64,000 nucleotides of DNA, from NCBI GenBank assembly GCA_001544595.2, contig FCOH02000002.1, forward strand, positions 310,001 to 374,000, given 5' to 3'. The notes beneath the pieces are model-generated. The model had not been told where the DNA came from, did no database searches, and saw only the letters and a list, made by a program, of their open reading frames with translations. The position numbers and the translations under genes are program-made. The DNA comes from Caballeronia peredens. Its GTDB lineage: Bacteria > Pseudomonadota > Gammaproteobacteria > Burkholderiales > Burkholderiaceae. Within the stretch, counting starts at the first letter, position 1; each line of letters opens with the position of its first letter. Below, piece by piece: positions 47,301 through 58,200 of the stretch.

Positions 47301-48221
47301 CGGCCGGTTCAAGCGTGGATCGGCGATGGGAGGCTTCTGGCCGAGCGGTTTGTCGGCGGCGATAGACGCGCGCAACCCAGACCCCGACGCGGCGAACGCA
47401 GACGCCTGTCGCGGCGGAAATGGCGTGCCGACGTCCCGATTCGATGATGCCGCCGACGGCTTCAGCCAGTTCGCAGGCGCACTGGGCTCGACCTGCGCGG
47501 GCCGGTGGGAAGGCAGCGGGGACGCATCGGCTGTCTCGAAGGCGGGCCGACGCGCCTGAACCTCGCCCGCGGCCGTCGTGCCCTTGCTCACCGAAGGAGG
47601 ACGCCACGCTGTCGGACGCTGGTAGCGACTGCCCCGGTTGCCTGTCGGCAGGCCGAGCGTCGGTTCGTCCGGTCCCGTGCGCGACGGCGGCGCATCGGAA
47701 CGTTCGGAGCGAAGGCCGCGTTCCTGCGAATCGCGCGCGCTGCGCGCGCGGGCGCGGCGCTCGAACCAGCCGGCGGATTTGTCGCGCGGCTCTTTGGCCG
47801 GCCGCGGCTCGGCTTCGCGTTCGCGCGGCGTGAGCCAGCTTCGCGGCAGCCCGAAGCCGAACGCTTCATCGGCCCATGCGAGCACGGAACGCCAGGTGAA
47901 TTCAATGAGCCAGGGCAGGAAAACCGCGAGCACGAGCGCGGCGATCACGCGCGTGCCGGCCGGATGCGCGAGCGCGCCGAGCGCGTCGGCGAGCGCGCGC
48001 CCGCATCGATTGATATTCGCCTGGGCTTCGAGCGAGCCCGCAAGCGTGCCTTCGAGCGTGCTGCTCGCGAGCAGCACGGCCAGAAAACCGAGCCAGAGGC
48101 GGATCGTGCCGGGGCCGCGCAGCCCGCCGCCGCCCGGCAGCGCCATTTTGACGACGCGCCAGAGAAGCGGACCGAACCAGACGACCGATGCACCGAACCA
48201 GCCGAGAACTACCATGTGCAT
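44373..48221 (-). CDS. ftsK: DNA translocase FtsK
   Basis: Hexameric DNA pump that resolves chromosome ends at division. 1282 residues. N-terminal membrane part has only a few helices (about 1-25, 40-60, 90-115), a Pro/Ala-rich linker of about 650 residues includes five 20-residue repeats, then the RecA-like motor (Walker A GTTGSGKS about residue 940, Walker [13 protein letters not shown]) and the DNA-reading gamma domain (last 65 residues, [22 protein letters not shown]). The four-helix membrane region and start differ from the classical FtsK, as in other Burkholderiaceae second copies. The frame extends to a TTG at 48254; I chose the ATG at 48221. META lipoprotein gene upstream on the same strand. 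Confidence 0.92.
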   Translation of the reverse strand: MHMVVLGWFGASVVWFGPLLWRVVKMALPGGGGLRGPGTIRLWLGFLAVLLASSTLEGTLAGSLEAQANINRCGRALADALGALAHPAGTRVIAALVLAVFLPWLIEFTWRSVLAWADEAFGFGLPRSWLTPREREAEPRPAKEPRDKSAGWFERRARARSARDSQERGLRSERSDAPPSRTGPDEPTLGLPTGNRGSRYQRPTAWRPPSVSKGTTAAGEVQARRPAFETADASPLPSHRPAQVEPSAPANWLKPSAASSNRDVGTPFPPRQASAFAASGSGLRASIAADKPLGQKPPIADPRLNRPRSAATATATSMPAQRTSGAFASVASVASAAAGTGAARRSAPVSQTPPGVVRRRPGQPGASSPAREFAPAPLAAPAFSRPSTPLRPAGPPPAPESIQATLRSIEEKTALWTSLAGASLARGHVAMAKSGQSGAETAPLAQPHADTREPAFAATTIPEASVAPPPRAPAITPVETLPTDAHAIVPAQEAIDHAETPPIDAHAIAPAQEAIKHAETPPIGAHAIAPAQEAIKHAETPPIDAHAIVPAQEAIDHAETPPIDAHAIAPALVEPPPLLSGRAFGRDISDLANAPSAYAKTGSFDRDLAARPTHVNASEPFTTPAFPSEPALPSEPSMPHSGATARSASALDDDNRDYRDIAPTPPWLDAAAPDETWSEPPAPPLPRAIDDSAAAPTSHRAPLKSGQIDDEEDDLAPPSNIVRFPIATAAATAANTAAPLAPPPPIAAPSVRNVPNAPNNAPPSPAETRPSVRGFEPTEFEFHAPHASAVELPTLDLLEPASGEIEPVSEESLADTGQLIEQRLQEFKVPVTVVGASAGPVITRFEVEPALGVRGSQIVGLMKDLSRGLGLTSIRVVETIPGKTCMGLELPNPKRQMIRLSEILEDDVYRSSKSNLTIAMGKDIVGNPVVTDLARAPHMLVAGTTGSGKSVAINAMILSLLYKAKPEDVRLIMIDPKMLELSVYEGIPHLLAPVVTDMKLASNALNWCVGEMEKRYRLMSAVGVRNLQGFNQKIRNTEAAGKKLTNPFSLTPDAPEPLAALPLIVVVIDELADLMMVAGKQIEQLIARLAQKARAAGIHLILATQRPSVDVITGLIKANIPTRVAFQVSSKIDSRTILDQMGAESLLGAGDMLFLPPGTGYPQRVHGAFVADDEVHRVVEYLKQFGEPEYEEGILSGPTSEAGATQDLFGDTPDAEADPLYDEAVAFVVRTRRASISSVQRQLRIGYNRAARLVEQMETAGLVSSMSSNGNREVLAPPGPAE
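46505..46799 (-). repeat. 60-bp tandem repeat inside ftsK
   Basis: Five imperfect 60-bp copies, in register with the codons, giving repeats of the 20-residue unit [20 protein letters not shown] in the linker. Copies differ mainly at one or two positions (D/K, V/A, D/G), the fifth most. This is a coding minisatellite. Confidence 0.9.
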
Positions 48222-48415
48222 GCCTGAGATTGAATCGATGTTGAATGAAACCAAGAAGACTGCCGCCCGGCCGTGACTTTCCGGTCCGTGACGCTCGTTT
48301 TTGGCGACGGCGCCATTCGATCGAGCAGTTTAACGGCTGGCACGCAGGGTGACGCGCGTGCACGGCGCATATGCCGCAAGCACGCAACACATGCGCCCGA
48401 AAGAACCCGCGGCGC

Positions 48416-48970
48416 TCACTTGGCGTGCGGCGTGAAGGTGAGCACCTGACCGTCTTCGAGCGTGAGTTGCAGGGTTTGCGGCGGGTTCATCTGCACGCCG
48501 CTCTTGGCGATATGCGCGAGCGCGTCGAGATAAGGCTGCTCCAGCGCGGCGCCTGCACCGGACGCGCACGCCATGCGCGTGCCTGCGATCGGCCCGAACG
48601 TGAGCTTGCCGTCCTTCAGGTCGTATGCGCCCGTGTAGCGGTTGCAGCCCGAAAAGCCGCTCGCCCGCCGATGGCCGCTCGCCGTCGAGAAATCGAGCGT
48701 GAGCGGCTGGCCGCCATCCTGCGCGCCGTGCGGAACGGCCCGCGTCTTGCCCGCGGCGTCGGTCCAGCTTGCGAGGTCCCACTGCGTGTCGTCGAGCAAC
48801 TGCGTGGCGGCGGGATTGTACGGGTCCGTGGGCGGCGCGCTCGCATCGGGATGCTTCGGCATCGCGCAGCCGGCGACGAGGGACGCGCAAGCGACCAGCG
48901 AAAGCAAGCGCGGAAAGTGCGAAAAGCGCGACGAAAGCGAAACGGGCGCGCGGAGAAAGTGCGTGGGCAT
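48416..48970 (-). CDS. META domain lipoprotein (HslJ-like)
   Basis: A 184-residue lipoprotein: signal region with lipobox LVAGC (Cys35), then a META domain (about 60-184). Markers are the WDLASWTDAAGK opening strand and the GFSGCNRYTGAY stretch with its conserved Asn-Arg-Tyr. HslJ and similar proteins are outer-membrane linked stress or antibiotic-resistance proteins (novobiocin in E. coli). It lies upstream of ftsK on the same strand, about 195 bp away. An alternative start inside the long n-region is possible. Confidence 0.85.
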   Translation of the reverse strand: MPTHFLRAPVSLSSRFSHFPRLLSLVACASLVAGCAMPKHPDASAPPTDPYNPAATQLLDDTQWDLASWTDAAGKTRAVPHGAQDGGQPLTLDFSTASGHRRASGFSGCNRYTGAYDLKDGKLTFGPIAGTRMACASGAGAALEQPYLDALAHIAKSGVQMNPPQTLQLTLEDGQVLTFTPHAK

Positions 48971-49297
48971 CGATGATCCTGAAGCTGCCGAAACCGTAAG
49001 CGTATCGCACTCGTCCTACGATTTGTCCAGCGCCGAGATGCAACAAAATGATCGTCCGGGTCGCGCCGGCGTGGAATCGTCGACGATTGCGGGGAATTCC
49101 GTACCGCGATCGTGTGTCAATAGCGCAGATGGCGACGCTGTCGCCGCAGTCTTTCGAGCTTGTCAATAGGCCGGACGGCAGGGCTGTTGCGTCCCGCGCA
49201 GCGTGTTAACATCCCGCCCAATTCTGCTGAATCGGCCGCTGGATCAGCCTTCGGTCAGCCGGTTCAGCCCTCGTGACCGATTCATCCTGGAGCACAC
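48971..49297. other. Gap between META gene and purT
   Basis: About 330 bp, divergent promoters expected. Three TCAGCC units at 49244, 49255 and 49264 lie just before purT. I found no convincing promoter pair and no riboswitch-like structure. Confidence 0.4.
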
Positions 49298-50557
49298 ATG
49301 CAGACCGATCCACTCCGCGCCGACGTCAATGGCGCGCAGGCAGCCAATGCGGGCGCTCGCATCGGCACGCCGCTCTCGCCGAACGCGACGCGCGTCATGC
49401 TGCTGGGCGCGGGCGAGCTCGGCAAGGAAGTGATCATCGCGCTGCAGCGTCTGGGCGTGGAAGTCATCGCCGTCGATCGTTACGCGAACGCGCCGGGGCA
49501 TCAGGTCGCGCACCGCGCGCACGTGATCGACATGACCGACGCCGCCGCGCTGCGCTCGCTCGTCGAACGGGAACAGCCGCATCTGATCGTGCCGGAAATC
49601 GAGGCCATCGCCACGGATGCGCTCGCCGAGATCGAAGCGGCCGGACTCGCGACCGTCATCCCGACGGCGCGCGCCACGCAACTCACGATGAATCGCGAGG
49701 GCATCCGGCGCCTCGCCGCCGAGACGCTCGGCCTGCCGACTTCGCCGTATGCGTTCGCGAATTCGCTCGAAGAAATGAAGGCCGCGATCGCGAAGATCGG
49801 TTTTCCGTGCGTGGTGAAGCCGGTGATGTCGTCGTCGGGCAAGGGGCAGTCGGTGTTGAAGCAGGACGCCGATATCGAGCCCGCCTGGAACCACGCGATG
49901 GCGGGCGGCCGCGTGAATCACGGGCGCGTGATCGTCGAGGGCTTCGTCGACTTCGAGTACGAAATCACGCAACTCACCGTGCGCGCAGCCGATCCCGCGA
50001 CCGGCGAGACGCAGACGTATTTCTGCGAGCCGATCGGTCACGTTCAGGTTGCGGGCGATTACGTCGAATCGTGGCAACCGCAGGCAATGAGTCCGGCCGC
50101 GCTGGACAAGTCGCGCGACGTCGCCGCGAAGGTGACCACTGCGCTCGGCGGGCGCGGGCTCTTCGGCGTCGAACTTTTTGTGCGCGGCGACGACGTCTGG
50201 TTCTCCGAAGTGAGCCCGCGTCCCCACGACACCGGCCTCGTGACGCTCGCGACACAGCGCTTCTCCGAGTTCGAACTGCACGCGCGCGCGATTCTCGGCT
50301 TGCCTGTCGACACCGCGTTGCGTGCGCCGGGCGCGTCCGCCGTCATCTATGGCGGACTTGACGAGGCGGGCATCGCGTTCGAAGGCGTGGCGGACGCGCT
50401 CGCCGTGCCGGGCGCGGATCTGCGGCTCTTCGGCAAGCCGGAGAGCTTCGCGAAGCGGCGCATGGGCGTCGCGCTGGCGACGGGCGTCGACACGGACGAG
50501 GCGCGCGAGCGCGCAAAGCTCGCGGCGTCGAAAGTGCGGCCGGTATCGGCCAGATGA
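49298..50557 (+). CDS. purT: Formate-dependent phosphoribosylglycinamide formyltransferase (GAR transformylase 2)
   Basis: Makes formyl-GAR from GAR, formate and ATP in purine synthesis. 419 residues, an ATP-grasp enzyme. Visible are [16 protein letters not shown] (glycine loop), the HAHVIDMTD region, [16 protein letters not shown] (ATP clamp) and [17 protein letters not shown] (metal site). E. coli PurT is 392 residues; the extra residues are at the N-terminus. GGAG lies eight bases before the ATG. A small lipoprotein gene follows after 31 bp. Confidence 0.95.
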   Translation: MQTDPLRADVNGAQAANAGARIGTPLSPNATRVMLLGAGELGKEVIIALQRLGVEVIAVDRYANAPGHQVAHRAHVIDMTDAAALRSLVEREQPHLIVPEIEAIATDALAEIEAAGLATVIPTARATQLTMNREGIRRLAAETLGLPTSPYAFANSLEEMKAAIAKIGFPCVVKPVMSSSGKGQSVLKQDADIEPAWNHAMAGGRVNHGRVIVEGFVDFEYEITQLTVRAADPATGETQTYFCEPIGHVQVAGDYVESWQPQAMSPAALDKSRDVAAKVTTALGGRGLFGVELFVRGDDVWFSEVSPRPHDTGLVTLATQRFSEFELHARAILGLPVDTALRAPGASAVIYGGLDEAGIAFEGVADALAVPGADLRLFGKPESFAKRRMGVALATGVDTDEARERAKLAASKVRPVSAR

Positions 50558-50588
50558 CCGGCGCTCGGGCGCCGGCAGGAGCGACACA

Positions 50589-50759
50589 GTGAAATGGAAA
50601 GTACTGGCCGTGTTCGTCGCGGCTTCTCTGGGCCTGTCGGGCTGCGGTCTGGCAGCGGCGCCGTGCCGGATCGCATCGGCGGGGCTGAAGATCGTGCCGG
50701 TCGTCGGCCACGTCGCGGCCGCGCCGACCGATGTGTGCGCGGACGTGATCGATCCGTGA
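50589..50759 (+). CDS. DUF6726 small lipoprotein
   Basis: A 56-residue lipoprotein: a 19-residue signal with lipobox LSGC (Cys19), then Gly/Ala/Val-rich sequence with two more Cys (PCRIASAG, VCADVID). The VVGH and ADVID patterns fit DUF6726 of Burkholderiaceae. Start is a GTG at 50589 with CAGGAG about ten bases upstream. Function unknown. It lies between purT and the MliC gene on the same strand. Confidence 0.75.
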   Translation: MKWKVLAVFVAASLGLSGCGLAAAPCRIASAGLKIVPVVGHVAAAPTDVCADVIDP

Positions 50760-50811
50760 CGCATCGACTCTCGATACCGAACCCATTGCGAACCAAATTG
50801 CGAACCGAACG

Positions 50812-51168
50812 ATGAAAAGACTTCTCGCATGCTCGCTGGCGACGCTGGGCGCGCAGGCCGCGCTCGCGATGCCGCTCACCGTGCCGCAGATCCAGACCGC
50901 GTCGACGCAAACGACGCGTTACGACTGCAAGGACGGCAAGAGCGTCACCGTCCAGTACACGAATACGCGCAACCATCAGAGCTTCGCGGCGCTGACCGTC
51001 GACGGGCGCAAGCTGCTGTTCGTCAACGTGATAGCGGGATCGGGCGCGAAATACGTCGCCGATCAATACACGTGGTGGACCAAGGGTCCGCAGGCCAATC
51101 TCTACGACGAGATGGCCGCGAAGGATTCGCCGCCGCTGCTCGCCGATTGCGAGGCGCGCAAGAAGTAG
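50812..51168 (+). CDS. MliC family lysozyme inhibitor
   Basis: A 118-residue exported protein with a signal peptide (cleavage near ALA-MP, about residue 19) and an MliC-type domain. It keeps the pattern YDCKDGKSVTVQY and the WWTKGPQANLYDE stretch by which family members inhibit C-type lysozyme. It lacks a lipobox, so it would be periplasmic (PliC-like) rather than lipid-anchored. A second Cys near the end (ADCEAR) can pair with the first. It follows the DUF6726 lipoprotein gene by about 50 bp. Confidence 0.82.
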   Translation: MKRLLACSLATLGAQAALAMPLTVPQIQTASTQTTRYDCKDGKSVTVQYTNTRNHQSFAALTVDGRKLLFVNVIAGSGAKYVADQYTWWTKGPQANLYDEMAAKDSPPLLADCEARKK

Positions 51169-51711
51169 GAGCGGGCGCGCGGCGTGCTGAGCCGTGCTGA
51201 GCCATTGGCTTGCCGCGGTTTGCCCGGCCGTTTGCTCGAGCGCCGGTCTTATCGGCAGCGGGCCGCGCCCGCGCGACCGGAGTGGCCGGGCGCGCAGTGC
51301 TACAATGTGCGGCTTTACGGCCTCGAGACTTGCAGCTTGCGGCCGGACCCAATCCAGTAACGTCCGGCATCGCCGTCCGATGCCGGCCTGACCGGCGCAT
51401 CGGCCGATTGCAGGGGTCAGCAAGCCGCCCGGTCAGAACGAACGATGGCGCCTGCCTTCAAAACGTCATCGAAACGGTGTTGCATCGGGAACGGCGATAT
51501 GCCCGAAATCGGGCCGGCCAGGCTCGCCGAACGCGCCGCAACGTCTTGCAGCACACGCCTGCGCGCGACTGACGCGCCGCGAGCGCAACGAAACACATCC
51601 GCGTAAGCGACCGGTCGCGCCCGATCGCCCGAACGATCCGACCGCGCCCAGACCGGTCTCTTACGCGCGCCGCAATGCGCGGAAAATTTAGCGAAAGCCA
51701 ATAAAATCACC
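51169..51711. other. Long leader/upstream region of rhlE
   Basis: About 540 bp before the helicase gene without an obvious gene. It holds an extended -10 box (TGC-TACAAT, 51298-51306) that would give a leader of about 400 bases. No clear terminator for mliC was found. Confidence 0.5.
51298..51306 (+). promoter_or_regulatory. Extended -10 promoter element of rhlE
   Basis: TG-C-TACAAT. No -35 match at 16-18 bp, as is usual for extended -10 promoters. The implied leader to the ATG at 51712 is about 400 bases. Confidence 0.45.
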
Positions 51712-53199
51712 ATGTCCGATTCCGTCGCCACGAACACGTCCACCGCAGAGGCCGCCGCGCCTACGTTCGACCAGTTCGGTTTGTCCGCCGACATCCTGAA
51801 AGCGGTGCGCGAGTCCGGCTACACCACGCCGACGCCCATTCAGGCCCAGGCCATTCCCGTCGTCCTTGCGGGCCGCGACGTCATGGGCGCCGCGCAGACC
51901 GGCACCGGCAAGACCGCCAGTTTCTCGCTGCCGATCATCCAGCGTCTGTTGCCGACCGCCAGCACGAGCGCGTCGCCCGCGCGTCATCCGGTGCGCGCGC
52001 TGATGCTCACGCCGACGCGCGAGCTTGCCGATCAGGTCGCGGCCAACGTGCAGACCTACTCGAAACACACGCCGCTGCGCAGCACCGTGGTGTTCGGCGG
52101 CGTCGACATGAATCCGCAATCCGACGCACTGCGCCGGGGCGTCGAGATCCTGATCGCGACGCCCGGACGCCTGCTCGATCACGTGCAGCAGAAAACCGTC
52201 AATCTCGGCCAGGTGCAGATGCTCGTCTTGGACGAGGCCGACCGCATGCTCGACATGGGTTTTCTGCCGGACCTTCAGCGCATCCTGAACCTGCTGCCGA
52301 AGGAGCGCCAGACGCTGCTCTTCTCGGCGACGTTCTCGCCGGAAATCAAGAAGCTCGCGTCGACGTATCTGCGCAATCCGCAGACCATCGAAGTCGCGCG
52401 CAGCAATTCGACCGCCACCAACGTGCGCCAGATCGTCTATGAGGTGCACGAGAGCGACAAGTCGGGCGCGGTCGCGCAACTGATTCGCGAACGCGCGCTC
52501 AAGCAAGTGATCGTGTTCTGCAACAGCAAGATCGGCGCGAGCCGGCTCGCGCGCGTGCTGGAGCGCGACGGCATCGTCGCCACGGCGATTCACGGCGACC
52601 GCACGCAGGGCGAACGCATGCAGGCGCTCGACGCGTTCAAGCGCGGCGAGATCGAGGCGCTCGTCGCCACGGACGTCGCCGCGCGCGGTCTCGATATCGC
52701 CGAGTTGCCGGCCGTCATCAATTTTGATCTGCCGTTCAATGCCGAAGATTACGTGCACCGTATCGGCCGCACCGGACGCGCGGGCGCGTCGGGCGACGCG
52801 CTGTCGCTGTGCAGCGCGAACGAGCGCAAGCAGCTCGCGGATATCGAGAAGCTGATCAAGCGTCCGCTCGAAGTCGAGACGCTCGTTGTCGCCACGCGCA
52901 TGCATCGCGACGGTTCGGCGCCGCGCCGCGACGAGCGCTTCGGCCGCCCGGAACGCGGCGAGCATCGTCATGCGCCGCGCGAAGAAGCCGGTCCGCGCCG
53001 TCGCGCGCCGGGCGCGCATGATCGTCCGCGCGGGCGTCAGCAGCCCGTCGACGAGTTTTTCCTGAAGCCGTACGAGCCGTCGCCGTCGGCAATGAAGCGT
53101 CATCAGGAAGAGGCGGTCGAACCGGAGCGCAAGACCGCGCCGAAGCAGCCGCTCGCGGCATTGCTGGGCGGGCTCGGGATGCCGCGCAAATCGTCCTGA
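51712..53199 (+). CDS. rhlE: DEAD-box RNA helicase RhlE
   Basis: An ATP-dependent RNA helicase of 495 residues that acts on ribosome assembly and structured RNA. Motifs are present in order: Q motif Phe and TTPTPIQAQAI, motif I AQTGTGKT (61-68), PTRELADQ, TPGRLLDH, VLDEADRMLDMGF (DEAD), SAT, and HRIGRTGRAG (VI). The C-terminal tail (about 385-495) is basic, rich in Arg, His and Pro, typical for RNA binding. The ATG at 51712 has no good ribosome binding site close by, and the leader is long, which fits regulation through RNA structure. A terminator follows. Confidence 0.93.
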   Translation: MSDSVATNTSTAEAAAPTFDQFGLSADILKAVRESGYTTPTPIQAQAIPVVLAGRDVMGAAQTGTGKTASFSLPIIQRLLPTASTSASPARHPVRALMLTPTRELADQVAANVQTYSKHTPLRSTVVFGGVDMNPQSDALRRGVEILIATPGRLLDHVQQKTVNLGQVQMLVLDEADRMLDMGFLPDLQRILNLLPKERQTLLFSATFSPEIKKLASTYLRNPQTIEVARSNSTATNVRQIVYEVHESDKSGAVAQLIRERALKQVIVFCNSKIGASRLARVLERDGIVATAIHGDRTQGERMQALDAFKRGEIEALVATDVAARGLDIAELPAVINFDLPFNAEDYVHRIGRTGRAGASGDALSLCSANERKQLADIEKLIKRPLEVETLVVATRMHRDGSAPRRDERFGRPERGEHRHAPREEAGPRRRAPGAHDRPRGRQQPVDEFFLKPYEPSPSAMKRHQEEAVEPERKTAPKQPLAALLGGLGMPRKSS

Positions 53200-53225
53200 T
53201 TCGCGACTGGCCGGATCGAATGTGA

Positions 53226-53253
53226 AAAAGCAGCCCGCGTGGCTGCTTTTTTG
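53226..53253 (+). terminator. Rho-independent terminator after rhlE
   Basis: AAAAGCAGCC pairs with GGCTGCTTTT across five bases, followed by more T. It lies in the convergent gap with gluQ, and can act on both strands. Confidence 0.85.
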
Positions 53254-53280
53254 TTGCCTGCGCGTGTCCGGACGACGAAT

Positions 53281-54150
53281 CTAGCGCCCGAAACGCTTCG
53301 CCCATTCGGCCGTCGCGGCGCTGTAGAACGTATCGAGCGAATCGGCGGGGGCATCGAAGCCCAGATGACGCGCGGCCGTCGCAAGCGCGTCGAGCGGCGC
53401 GTGATGGTCGAGCGGGGCTGCGCCCGTCTGCTTGCTGAGCTTTTCGCCCGCGCCGTTGCTGACGACCGGCACATGCAGATAAACCGGCGACGGCACGCCG
53501 AGACAGTGTTGCAGATAGATTTGCCGCGCGGTCGAATCGAGCAGATCGGCGCCGCGCACGACGTGCGTGATGTCGGCGTCGGCATCGTCGACGACCACGG
53601 CGAGTTGGTACGCCCAGAGTCCGTCCGCACGCTTCAGCGCGAAATCGCCGACTTCGGTTGCAAGATCCTGCGTCTGCGGCCCTTGCCACCGATCGGCGAA
53701 TGTCATGCGTGCGGCGTCGCCGTCGGGCACGCGCAGTCGCCACGCGCGCGCGGGACGCCCGTTCAGACCGTGGCGGCACGTGCCCGGATAGGCGAGCGTC
53801 GAATGGCGCGCGTGCGCGTGCACGAGCGAATCCGCGATTTCACGACGCGTGCAGCCGCATGGATAAACGAGGCCCGTGCCCTGAAGCCGCTCGAATGCGG
53901 CCTGATACGCGTCGCCGCGCGCGCTCTGCCAGACCGGCGGCGCGTCCGAATGCATGCCGAAATGCGCGAGGGTCGCGAGGATTTCATCGGCGGCGCCGGG
54001 CACGGTGCGCGGCGTATCGACATCTTCAATACGCACGATCCAGCTGCCGCGATGTGCGCGCGCATCGAGAAAACTCGCCAGCGCGCTGACGAGCGATCCC
54101 GCATGCAACGGTCCGGTAGGCGAGGGCGCGAAGCGGCCGCGATAGGTCAT
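53281..54150 (-). CDS. gluQ: Glutamyl-Q tRNA(Asp) synthetase
   Basis: Attaches glutamate to queuosine at position 34 of tRNA-Asp. 289 residues: a class I synthetase catalytic core like GluRS without the anticodon-binding domain. The ATP motif reads [12 protein letters not shown] (HIGH equivalent), the zinc-type site CGCTRREI with later YPGTC, and the second ATP motif KLSKQ. TrhO is encoded nine bases upstream on the same strand, so both are co-expressed. The short length and missing anticodon domain separate it from GluRS. Confidence 0.93.
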   Translation of the reverse strand: MTYRGRFAPSPTGPLHAGSLVSALASFLDARAHRGSWIVRIEDVDTPRTVPGAADEILATLAHFGMHSDAPPVWQSARGDAYQAAFERLQGTGLVYPCGCTRREIADSLVHAHARHSTLAYPGTCRHGLNGRPARAWRLRVPDGDAARMTFADRWQGPQTQDLATEVGDFALKRADGLWAYQLAVVVDDADADITHVVRGADLLDSTARQIYLQHCLGVPSPVYLHVPVVSNGAGEKLSKQTGAAPLDHHAPLDALATAARHLGFDAPADSLDTFYSAATAEWAKRFGR

Positions 54151-54159
54151 CGACTGTGG

Positions 54160-55020
54160 TTATGCAGCCTGGCCAACGGCGTCCGGATGACAGGCGGGGC
54201 ACGTTTCGCCCGGCTTGTAGAACGGCGAACGCTGATCTTCGACGGACACCACCGCACGGCAGCCGAAGCATTGCGACGTCGCCGTCGGCTGCAGATCCGG
54301 ATCGAGCGCCGTGCGGTAGTCGAACACGAAACATTCGCCAGTGTAATGCGCGCCGCCCACTTCCTCGAAATACTTGAGAATGCCGCCTTCGAGCTGATAA
54401 ACGTGCTCGATGCCTACTTCCTTCATGTGAATTGCAGCTTTCTCGCAGCGAATTCCGCCCGTACAGAACGACACGACGGTCTTGCCTTCGAGATCCGCGC
54501 GATTCTGCTCGATCACCTCGGGAAACTCGCTGAATTTCGTGATGCGGTAATCGAGCGCGTTATCGAAAGTGCCGACGTCCACCTCGAACGCGTTGCGCGT
54601 GTCGAGCATCACGACGGGGCGGCCTTCGTCGTCGTGGCCGCGGTCGAGCCATTCCTTCAGCGTGGGCGCATCGACGAACGGCGCGCGGCCGAGTTCCGGC
54701 TTGATCGCGGGCTTTTTCATCGTGATGATTTCGCGCTTGAGCTTCACCAGCATGCGGCGAAACGGCTGCTTGGCCGAGAGGCTTTCCTTGAACTGCAGGT
54801 CGGCGAAGCGGCCGCCGAAAAGCGCATCGGTGCGGATGTAGTCGATGAACGCGCGAACCTCGGCGATCGGCCCCGCGATGAAAAGATTGATGCCCTCCGG
54901 CGCCAGCAGGATCGTGCCCTTCAGGCCGAGCGCGTTGCAGCGTTCGGCGACGAGCGGCCGCCAGGCGGCGCCGTCTTCGATGGTGACGAATTTGTAGGCG
55001 GAGAGGTTCAGAATGCTCAT
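54160..55020 (-). CDS. trhO: tRNA uridine(34) hydroxylase TrhO (rhodanese fold)
   Basis: Oxygen-dependent 5-hydroxylation of uridine 34 in tRNAs. 286 residues. An N-terminal acylphosphatase-like domain (about 1-95) precedes a rhodanese domain (about 115-215) with the active Cys186 in [11 protein letters not shown]. The C-terminal end has CFGC and CPAC, two Cys pairs that probably bind zinc. The ATG at 55020 ([12 protein letters not shown]) is the family start; the frame is open a little further. gluQ follows after nine bases. Confidence 0.92.
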   Translation of the reverse strand: MSILNLSAYKFVTIEDGAAWRPLVAERCNALGLKGTILLAPEGINLFIAGPIAEVRAFIDYIRTDALFGGRFADLQFKESLSAKQPFRRMLVKLKREIITMKKPAIKPELGRAPFVDAPTLKEWLDRGHDDEGRPVVMLDTRNAFEVDVGTFDNALDYRITKFSEFPEVIEQNRADLEGKTVVSFCTGGIRCEKAAIHMKEVGIEHVYQLEGGILKYFEEVGGAHYTGECFVFDYRTALDPDLQPTATSQCFGCRAVVSVEDQRSPFYKPGETCPACHPDAVGQAA

Positions 55021-55221
55021 GATCGGATGACGGAAAGACGGCGCGGCGTGCGCGAAATTCGAAAGCAAAACACGTATTATCCCGCAAATGGCGGGCGCCC
55101 CCCGCCGATTCGCCGCGCGCGCGTCGCCAGCCTTTGAGCGTGCGCAATGTCGAAAGCTTTCAAGGCCTTATCCGTTCGGCCAACGCGGGCGCGCACGGCG
55201 TTTTCGCGTGGGTGCCGCATG

Positions 55222-55227
55222 TACAAT
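55222..55227 (+). promoter_or_regulatory. -10-like box immediately before dnaE
   Basis: TACAAT ends six bases before the dnaE ATG at 55234, so the start of transcription would coincide with the start codon. No -35 match and no ribosome binding site are visible. Confidence 0.35.
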
Positions 55228-55233
55228 ATCGCC

Positions 55234-58200
55234 ATGTCAGATCCCCGCTTCGTTCATCTCCGCGTCCACTCCGAATTCTCGATCGCCGACGGCATCGTGC
55301 GGCTGGACGACGTCGTCAAGGCTGCCGCCAAAGACGGGCAGGGCGCGCTCGCGCTCACCGATCTCGGCAATGCATTTGGTCTCGTGCGCTTCTACCAGGA
55401 AGCGCGTGGCGAGGGGGTGAAGCCCATCGCCGGTTGCGACGTCTGGATCACCAATCCCGACGACTGCGACAAGCCCTCGCGCCTGCTGCTGCTCGTGCGC
55501 GACAAACAGGGTTATCTCAATCTCTGCGAGCTTTTGAGCCGCGCGTGGCTCACGAACCAGTATCGCGGCCGCGCCGAAGTCCTGGTCGAATGGCTCGACG
55601 AAGGTCTCGCCGAAGGCCTGCTCGCGCTTTCGGGCGCGCAGACGGGCGACATCGGCATGGCGCTGGCGGCGGGCAACGCGGCCAGTGCGCAACGCAATGC
55701 CGAGCGCTGGGCGAAGCGTTTCCCGAACGGCTTTTACATCGAATTGCAGCGCGCCGGGCAGCCCGGCGAGCAGGCGTACATTACGGAGGCGGTCGCGCTG
55801 GCAGCGAAGCTCCGGCTGCCGGTGGTCGCCACGCATCCGCTGCAGTTCATGACGCCCGACGACTACACGGCGCACGAGGCGCGCGTGTGCATTTCCGAAG
55901 GCGACATTCTGGCGAATCCCCGCCGCCAGAAGCGCTTCACGACCGACCAGTATTTCCGCACGCAGGACGAGATGTGCGCGCTGTTCGCGGATCTTCCGTC
56001 CGCGCTCGCGAATACCGTCGAGATCGCGAAGCGCTGCAATCTGACGCTCGAACTCGGCAAGCCGAAGCTGCCGCTCTTCCCGACCCCCGACGGCATGTCG
56101 CTCGACGACTATCTCGTACAGTTGTCGAAGGAAGGGCTCGAAGTGCGCCTGCAGCAGCTCTATCCCGTCGAGGCGGAACGCGAAGCGCAGCGCGAGACCT
56201 ATTTCGAGCGGCTCGAATTCGAGTGCGGCACCATCATCAAGATGGGCTTTCCGGGATACTTCCTGATCGTCGCCGACTTCATCATGTGGGCGAAGAACAA
56301 CGGCGTGCCGGTCGGTCCGGGCCGCGGCTCGGGCGCGGGATCGCTGGTCGCCTATGCGCTCGGCATCACCGATCTCGACCCGCTGCGCTACAACCTGCTG
56401 TTCGAGCGCTTCCTGAATCCGGAACGCGTGTCGATGCCCGACTTCGACATCGACTTCTGTCAGGAAGGCCGCGACCGCGTCATCCAGTACGTGAAGCAGA
56501 AGTACGGCGCGGACGCCGTCTCGCAGATCGCCACGTTCGGCACGATGGCCGCGAAGGCCGCGGTGCGCGACATCGGCCGCGTGCTCGATCTCGGCTACAT
56601 GTTCACGGACGGCGTCGCCAAGCTGATTCCGTTCAAGCCGGGCAAGCACGTGACCATCGCGGACGCGATGAAGGAAGAGCCGACGCTGCAGGAGCGCTTC
56701 GATTCCGAAGACGAAGTGCATCAGCTGCTCGAACTCGCGCAGCGCGTGGAAGGCCTGACGCGTAACGTCGGCATGCATGCGGGCGGCGTGCTGATCGCGC
56801 CGGGCAAGCTCACGGACTTCTGCCCGCTCTATACGCAGGGCGAAGACGGCGGCGTCGTGAGCCAGTATGACAAGGACGATGTCGAAGCCGTCGGTCTCGT
56901 CAAGTTCGACTTTCTGGGCCTGACCACGCTCACCATTCTCGACTGGGCCGAGCGTTATATTCGCCGCCTCGATCCGTCGAAGAAAGACTGGAATCTCACG
57001 CAGGTTCCGCTCGACGACCCGGCGTCGTTCTCGATCCTGAAAAAGGCGAACACCGTCGCCGTGTTCCAGCTGGAAAGCCGCGGCATGCAGGGCATGCTGA
57101 AGGACGCGCAACCGGACCGCTTCGAGGACATCATCGCGCTGGTGGCGCTGTATCGGCCGGGCCCGATGGATCTGATTCCGAGCTTCTGCGCGCGCAAGCA
57201 CGGGCGCGAGATCGTCGAGTATCCCGATCCGCGCGTGGAGCCTGTCCTGAAAGAGACCTACGGCATCATGGTCTACCAGGAGCAGGTGATGCAGATGGCG
57301 CAGATCATCGGCGGCTACTCGCTCGGCGGCGCGGACTTGCTGCGCCGCGCGATGGGCAAGAAGAAGCCGGAGGAAATGGCCAAGCATCGCGAATTGTTCC
57401 GCGAGGGCGCGGCGAAGAACGGCCTCACCGCGCAGAAGGCGGACGAAACCTTCGACCTGATGGAGAAGTTCGCGGGCTACGGCTTCAACAAGTCGCACGC
57501 CGCGGCTTATGCGCTGCTCGCGTATCACACGGCGTGGCTGAAGGCGCATCATCCGGCCGAATTCATGGCGGCCAACATGTCGCTCGCCATGGACGACACC
57601 GACAAGGTCAAGATCCTCTTCGAAGACTGCATCGCGAACGGCATGAAGGTGCTGCCGCCGGACATCAACCAGTCGGCGTATCGTTTCGAGCCGGTCGCGG
57701 AGAGCGACGGCACGCGCTCGAAGACCATCCGCTACGGTCTCGGCGCGGTGAAGGGCAGCGGGCAGAACGCAATCGAGGAAATCCTGCGCGCGCGTGAAGA
57801 CGGTCCGTTCACCGACCTCTTCGATTTCTGCGAACGCATCGACCGGCGCGTCGTGAATCGCCGCACGGTGGAAGCGCTGATCCGTGCGGGCGCGCTCGAC
57901 ACGCTCCACGCCAATCGCGCGCAACTGCTCGCGTCCGTCCCGCTCGCCATGGAAGCCGCCGATCAGGCCGCCGCCAACGCGATGCAGGCCGGCCTCTTCG
58001 ACATGGGCGACGCGCCGCTGCAAGCGCACGAACTCGTCGACGAACCCATGTGGTCGGACAAGAAGCGCCTGCAGGAAGAGAAGACGGCACTCGGCTTCTA
58101 TCTGTCGGGGCATCTGTTCGACGCGTACAAGGGCGAAGTGCGCCGCTTCGTGCGGCAGAAGATCGGCGAACTCAAGGAAGGGCGCGACAAGCTCGTCGCA

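Noticed and set aside
45864..47447. 527-codon plus-strand frame inside ftsK
   Set aside because: Antisense shadow of the repeat-rich linker, Arg-rich without domain.
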